Below are positions 62,401 to 64,000 of a stretch of DNA of 64,000 bases, piece by piece. Source of the stretch: Dromaius novaehollandiae (Eukaryota > Chordata > Aves > Casuariiformes > Dromaiidae); NCBI RefSeq assembly GCF_036370855.1, contig NC_088102.1, forward strand, positions 41,143,835 to 41,207,834. The letters run 5' to 3'. The notes beneath the pieces were generated by a model. That model was given only the letters and a program-made list of their open reading frames with translations, was not told the DNA's origin and ran no database searches. A program made the position numbers and the translations under genes. Every line of letters starts with the position of its first letter. The first letter of the stretch is position 1.

Positions 62401-62461
62401 GGAGGAAGACAAAAGAGACCTGATATCGAGAGAGATCAGTAAATTCAGAGACACACACAAG
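50302..62461 (+). CDS. RBM25: RBM25, 5' part of coding region (residues 1-289)
   Basis: RBM25 is a nuclear splicing regulator that contacts U1 snRNP-associated factors and influences 5' splice-site choice, for example in BCL2L1. The mammalian protein has about 843 residues: proline-rich N terminus, RRM, long Arg/Glu-rich region and C-terminal PWI domain. Eight exons are joined here: 50302-50407, 53682-53731, 55180-55350, 55692-55749, 56787-56947, 59659-59841, 62076-62129 and 62378-62461. They sum to 867 nt with phase kept throughout. Residues 1-56 are Pro-rich. The RRM spans about 88-165, with RNP2 VFVGNI at 90-95 and an RNP1-like AFGFCEY at 129-135. A Lys-rich basic stretch (RKKKKEKKED) ends exon 7. 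The start ATG has an A at -3 and matches the family N terminus MSFPPHLNRPPMGIP. The Arg/Glu-rich and PWI parts lie beyond the window. Confidence 0.96.
51505..52230 (-). mobile_element. Degraded CR1-type LINE fragment
   Basis: The + strand matches the antisense CR1/L3 3' region in order: gtctgtctagcctgatgttg, tgaacctgctgatactgttt, then ctctggcatcaaattccaga and cccagttctaatg, followed by gtgcaatagtcaagactatg and cccaacatctcattcaattt. No intact frame remains. Edges are approximate. The call rests on recalled consensus text. Confidence 0.6.
53443..53486. repeat. 22-bp tandem duplication
   Basis: Two adjacent copies of gagaacttgataaaagggac with its trailing ta differ at one base. They lie 196 bp upstream of a 50-nt RBM25 exon. 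Confidence 0.9.
53682..53731 (+). CDS. RBM25: RBM25 small exon (50 nt)
   Basis: Encodes TPMIPVPMGIMAPAPT after completing a Gly codon. Acceptor TTTCTCAG, donor GTAAGT. Being 50 nt, skipping it would shift the frame. Confidence 0.94.
55180..55350 (+). CDS. RBM25: RBM25 exon, first half of RRM
   Basis: 171 nt in phase 0 encoding VLVPTTVSMVGKHLGARK, a short linker, then TTTVFVGNISEKASDMLIRQ and LLA. It contains RNP2. Donor GTAAGT. Confidence 0.95.
55692..55749 (+). CDS. RBM25: RBM25 exon, RRM middle
   Basis: 58 nt encoding KCGLVLSWKRVQGASGKLQ, ending in phase 1 before GTAAAT. Confidence 0.94.
56787..56947 (+). CDS. RBM25: RBM25 exon, second half of RRM
   Basis: 161 nt encoding AFGFCEYKEPESTLRALRLL, then HDLQIGEKKLLVKVD and AKTKAQLDEWKAKKKASNG. 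It holds the RNP1-like strand. Donor GTATGT. Confidence 0.95.
59659..59841 (+). CDS. RBM25: RBM25 exon, acidic and basic linker
   Basis: 183 nt in phase 0 encoding NSRPETANDDDEALDEETKR through LIREYSSELNAPSQESDSH and the Lys-rich RKKKKEKKED. Donor GTATGT. Confidence 0.95.
60145..60185. repeat. (TG)n microsatellite
   Basis: Imperfect TG repeat with CG interruptions in an RBM25 intron. Confidence 0.85.
60549..60572. repeat. (A)24 homopolymer
   Basis: Twenty-four consecutive A in an RBM25 intron. No SINE body is recognised before it. Confidence 0.9.
61665..61942. mobile_element. Tc1/mariner (Tigger-like) MITE
   Basis: A 278-bp AT-rich element bounded by inverted ends: gaacctcgctaattcgc at the left and gaattagcgaggttc at the right, the right end followed by TGTA consistent with a TA target. 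An inner copy, gcgaattagcg at 61730-61740, is the exact inverse of 61678-61688. No transposase frame is present. The end sequence resembles pogo/Tigger-type elements (AACCTCGCTAATTCGC). It lies in the RBM25 intron before the 54-nt exon. Confidence 0.7.
62076..62129 (+). CDS. RBM25: RBM25 54-nt exon
   Basis: Encodes IFRRFPVAPLIPYPLITK in phase 0. The donor GTTCGT is weak (no purine at +3). The acceptor CGCAG at 62071-62075 is followed in the exon by two more CAGs within a partial duplicate of the acceptor. The exon is in-frame skippable (18 codons). Confidence 0.93.
62378..62461 (+). CDS. RBM25: RBM25 exon, last in window
   Basis: 84 nt encoding EDINAIEMEEDKRDLISREI and SKFRDTHK, ending in phase 0 before GTAGTA. 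The intron before it is only 248 nt. The next family segment (KLEEEKGKKEK-like) is not found before 64000. Confidence 0.94.
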
Positions 62462-64000
62462 GTAGTATTCTTGTTTTTACACTTAATACAAATTAGGCTT
62501 TTTCAAAATCCAGAAAAACACTATTATAAAATTTAGCAATACATTGCAATATCACTTAAAATGCTGTTTGTATTAGGTTTAATATACGTAGTTCTTTAGA
62601 AGTCAACAAAAGACAAATGCCACGTTAAAGTGGCCCTTGACATCTTTATGCTAAGATTTTTGATTGCTACTGATTACTTTGCAGTCGTCTCACTTTAACA
62701 TGAGTAAAGGCAACTTAAGTTTCTACACATACATTAAGTCAAGATATTTATAACTAAGGCTAAATGGGGCTGCAGTATAAGACATACACTTGAGTGTGTT
62801 TCTGTAGGTAGATTTATAACATAATCCAAGATTTTATGAAGAGTTGAAACTTGAATTAAATTTAAGTCTTTTATTTTAATAATTCTAAGTTAAGAGTGGG
62901 GGAAGATTAAAACTAGGTCAGTGGTTACCAGACTTACCAAAATTTAGATGCATGGAAGAACTGTAAATTCCCATAAAGCTAATCTATTCATTGACCCCCA
63001 CCATTATGATAGAGATCATATGGTGACTAATGCAAGATGAAACTCACAGCTTGGAAAGTAACATGGAATAGGATGTAAGTATGAGCTTCTGTTTTTTATT
63101 ATACTTATGGATGCCCCCTCAGAAAAATATGCAAAGGGGTAACTGGCTTGGAAACGTTTGTGCACATCAAATCCCACCTCAGGGTTCCCATGTATAGAAG
63201 TTTCTGTTAATGTTAGTGCATCTGTGAATGTTTTGCTTTGGAGAATGGTACTTATGGATAGTGAAACACAACTATGCATGTAATGTTCTTATTTTAATGT
63301 TTAGCTTAAAGTTGGTATTATTTTTTCCCAACAAGACTGGGATGGTCCTTGGCCCAGGGAAGTATCAGCAAGCTCCTCTTTTGAGCACACACTTTTATTT
63401 CAAAATAACCCCACTCAACATCAGTGAAAAAGTTGAAGGTACAGCAAGGTGAAATATGCCTGTGTTATTCACCTTTACCTTGTGTATTCGCTGGGGAGGT
63501 ACCATGTTGTTACACAGCTGTATCAATGTAAACACAAGTGACTATATGTTGTTGGAAATACACATACTCAGTTTTTCTCTCAGCTAAGTTGGAAATAAAA
63601 ACCTGTGGAAAAAATTCTAGAAGAAAGCATCTGGAGAAGCTCAGTAGCTGAACGTGAAACTGGTCACTGGTGAAACTTCAGTAAAATTGTGTTTAATTCC
63701 AACCCCTAACAAGTCACTGGTATAAAATGCAAACAAGTCATATGCTTAAAAAAACCAAACAAACAAACCCACCAAAACCGACAAAAAAATGCTTCGTTGT
63801 TTCAGAAGCTTTTTGGCATTTTATTGCCTTTAATCTGTATTATTGGGGGGGCTATTTTGGGTCTCTTAACATTAAAAATCAACTTCAAGTAGTCATTGTG
63901 TGTATTGGATATTACATTTAAAAGGGGCTGTTGAATCTTATGCAGCTGGCTAGTGAGCGCAGTGAACCTTTGCATGTTTTTGGTATGAGAGTATAAAACA
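62462..64000 (+). other. RBM25: RBM25 intron (runs off window)
   Basis: Sequence after the last visible RBM25 exon. I looked for the start of the Arg/Glu-rich coding region and for other exons and saw none. Confidence 0.7.

Noticed and set aside
1-64000. CRISPR arrays, operons, tRNA or rRNA genes, viral genes
   Set aside because: No regularly spaced repeats, no B-box-like GGTTCGAATCC with a cloverleaf, no rRNA text and no viral polyprotein-like frame was seen. The gene structure is plainly vertebrate nuclear.

Overview
The window is vertebrate nuclear DNA: split genes with GT-AG introns, CpG-island promoters, AATAAA signals, and decayed LINE, SINE and DNA-transposon copies. Three conserved genes can be read exon by exon from their protein products: the last coding exon of DCAF4 (+ strand, 510-703), the complete coding region of ZFYVE1/DFCP1 (- strand, 36049 down to 11335, 11 coding exons, 783 codons before the stop), and the 5' part of RBM25 (+ strand, eight coding exons between 50302 and 62461, 289 codons, continuing past the window end). 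The order DCAF4 > < ZFYVE1 - RBM25 > is that of human 14q24.2. Proteins are very close to the mammalian ones, but I see no Alu or L1. Instead there are CR1-type LINE remnants, MIR-like SINEs and a Tc1/mariner-type MITE. This suggests a sauropsid (turtle, crocodilian or bird). Legible MIR copies lean slightly towards a slowly evolving crocodilian or turtle genome, but that is inference.

Layout. 1-509: last intron of DCAF4. 510-about 920: DCAF4 terminal exon and poly(A) signal. About 920-7440: intergenic, no gene recognised. About 7440-11334: probable long ZFYVE1 3' UTR, with two candidate poly(A) signals. 11335-21753: ZFYVE1 coding exons 11 to 2. 21754-35548: a 13.8 kb ZFYVE1 intron with old repeats. 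35549-36049: ZFYVE1 first coding exon. About 36800-38300: ZFYVE1 CpG-island promoter with two ZNF143-type sites. 38300-42300: gene-poor spacer containing a near-perfect 61-nt hairpin and an unexplained cluster of minus-strand ORFs. About 42400-43480: RBM25 CpG-island promoter with YY1-type sites and a strong first-exon donor at 43021. 43022-50286: RBM25 intron 1, containing a short orphan terminal-exon-like ORF. 50287-62461: RBM25 coding exons. 62462-64000: next RBM25 intron.

The genes are neighbours rather than a pathway. DCAF4 is a WD40 receptor of CUL4-DDB1 ubiquitin ligases. ZFYVE1 is the PI3P-binding omegasome protein of autophagy. RBM25 is a splicing regulator. I found no convincing new biological system. 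The items most worth a second look are the 39.7 kb hairpin, the orphan exon-like ORF at 44.37 kb, the ORF cluster at 41.5-42.3 kb, and the tandem splice acceptors of RBM25 exon 8.
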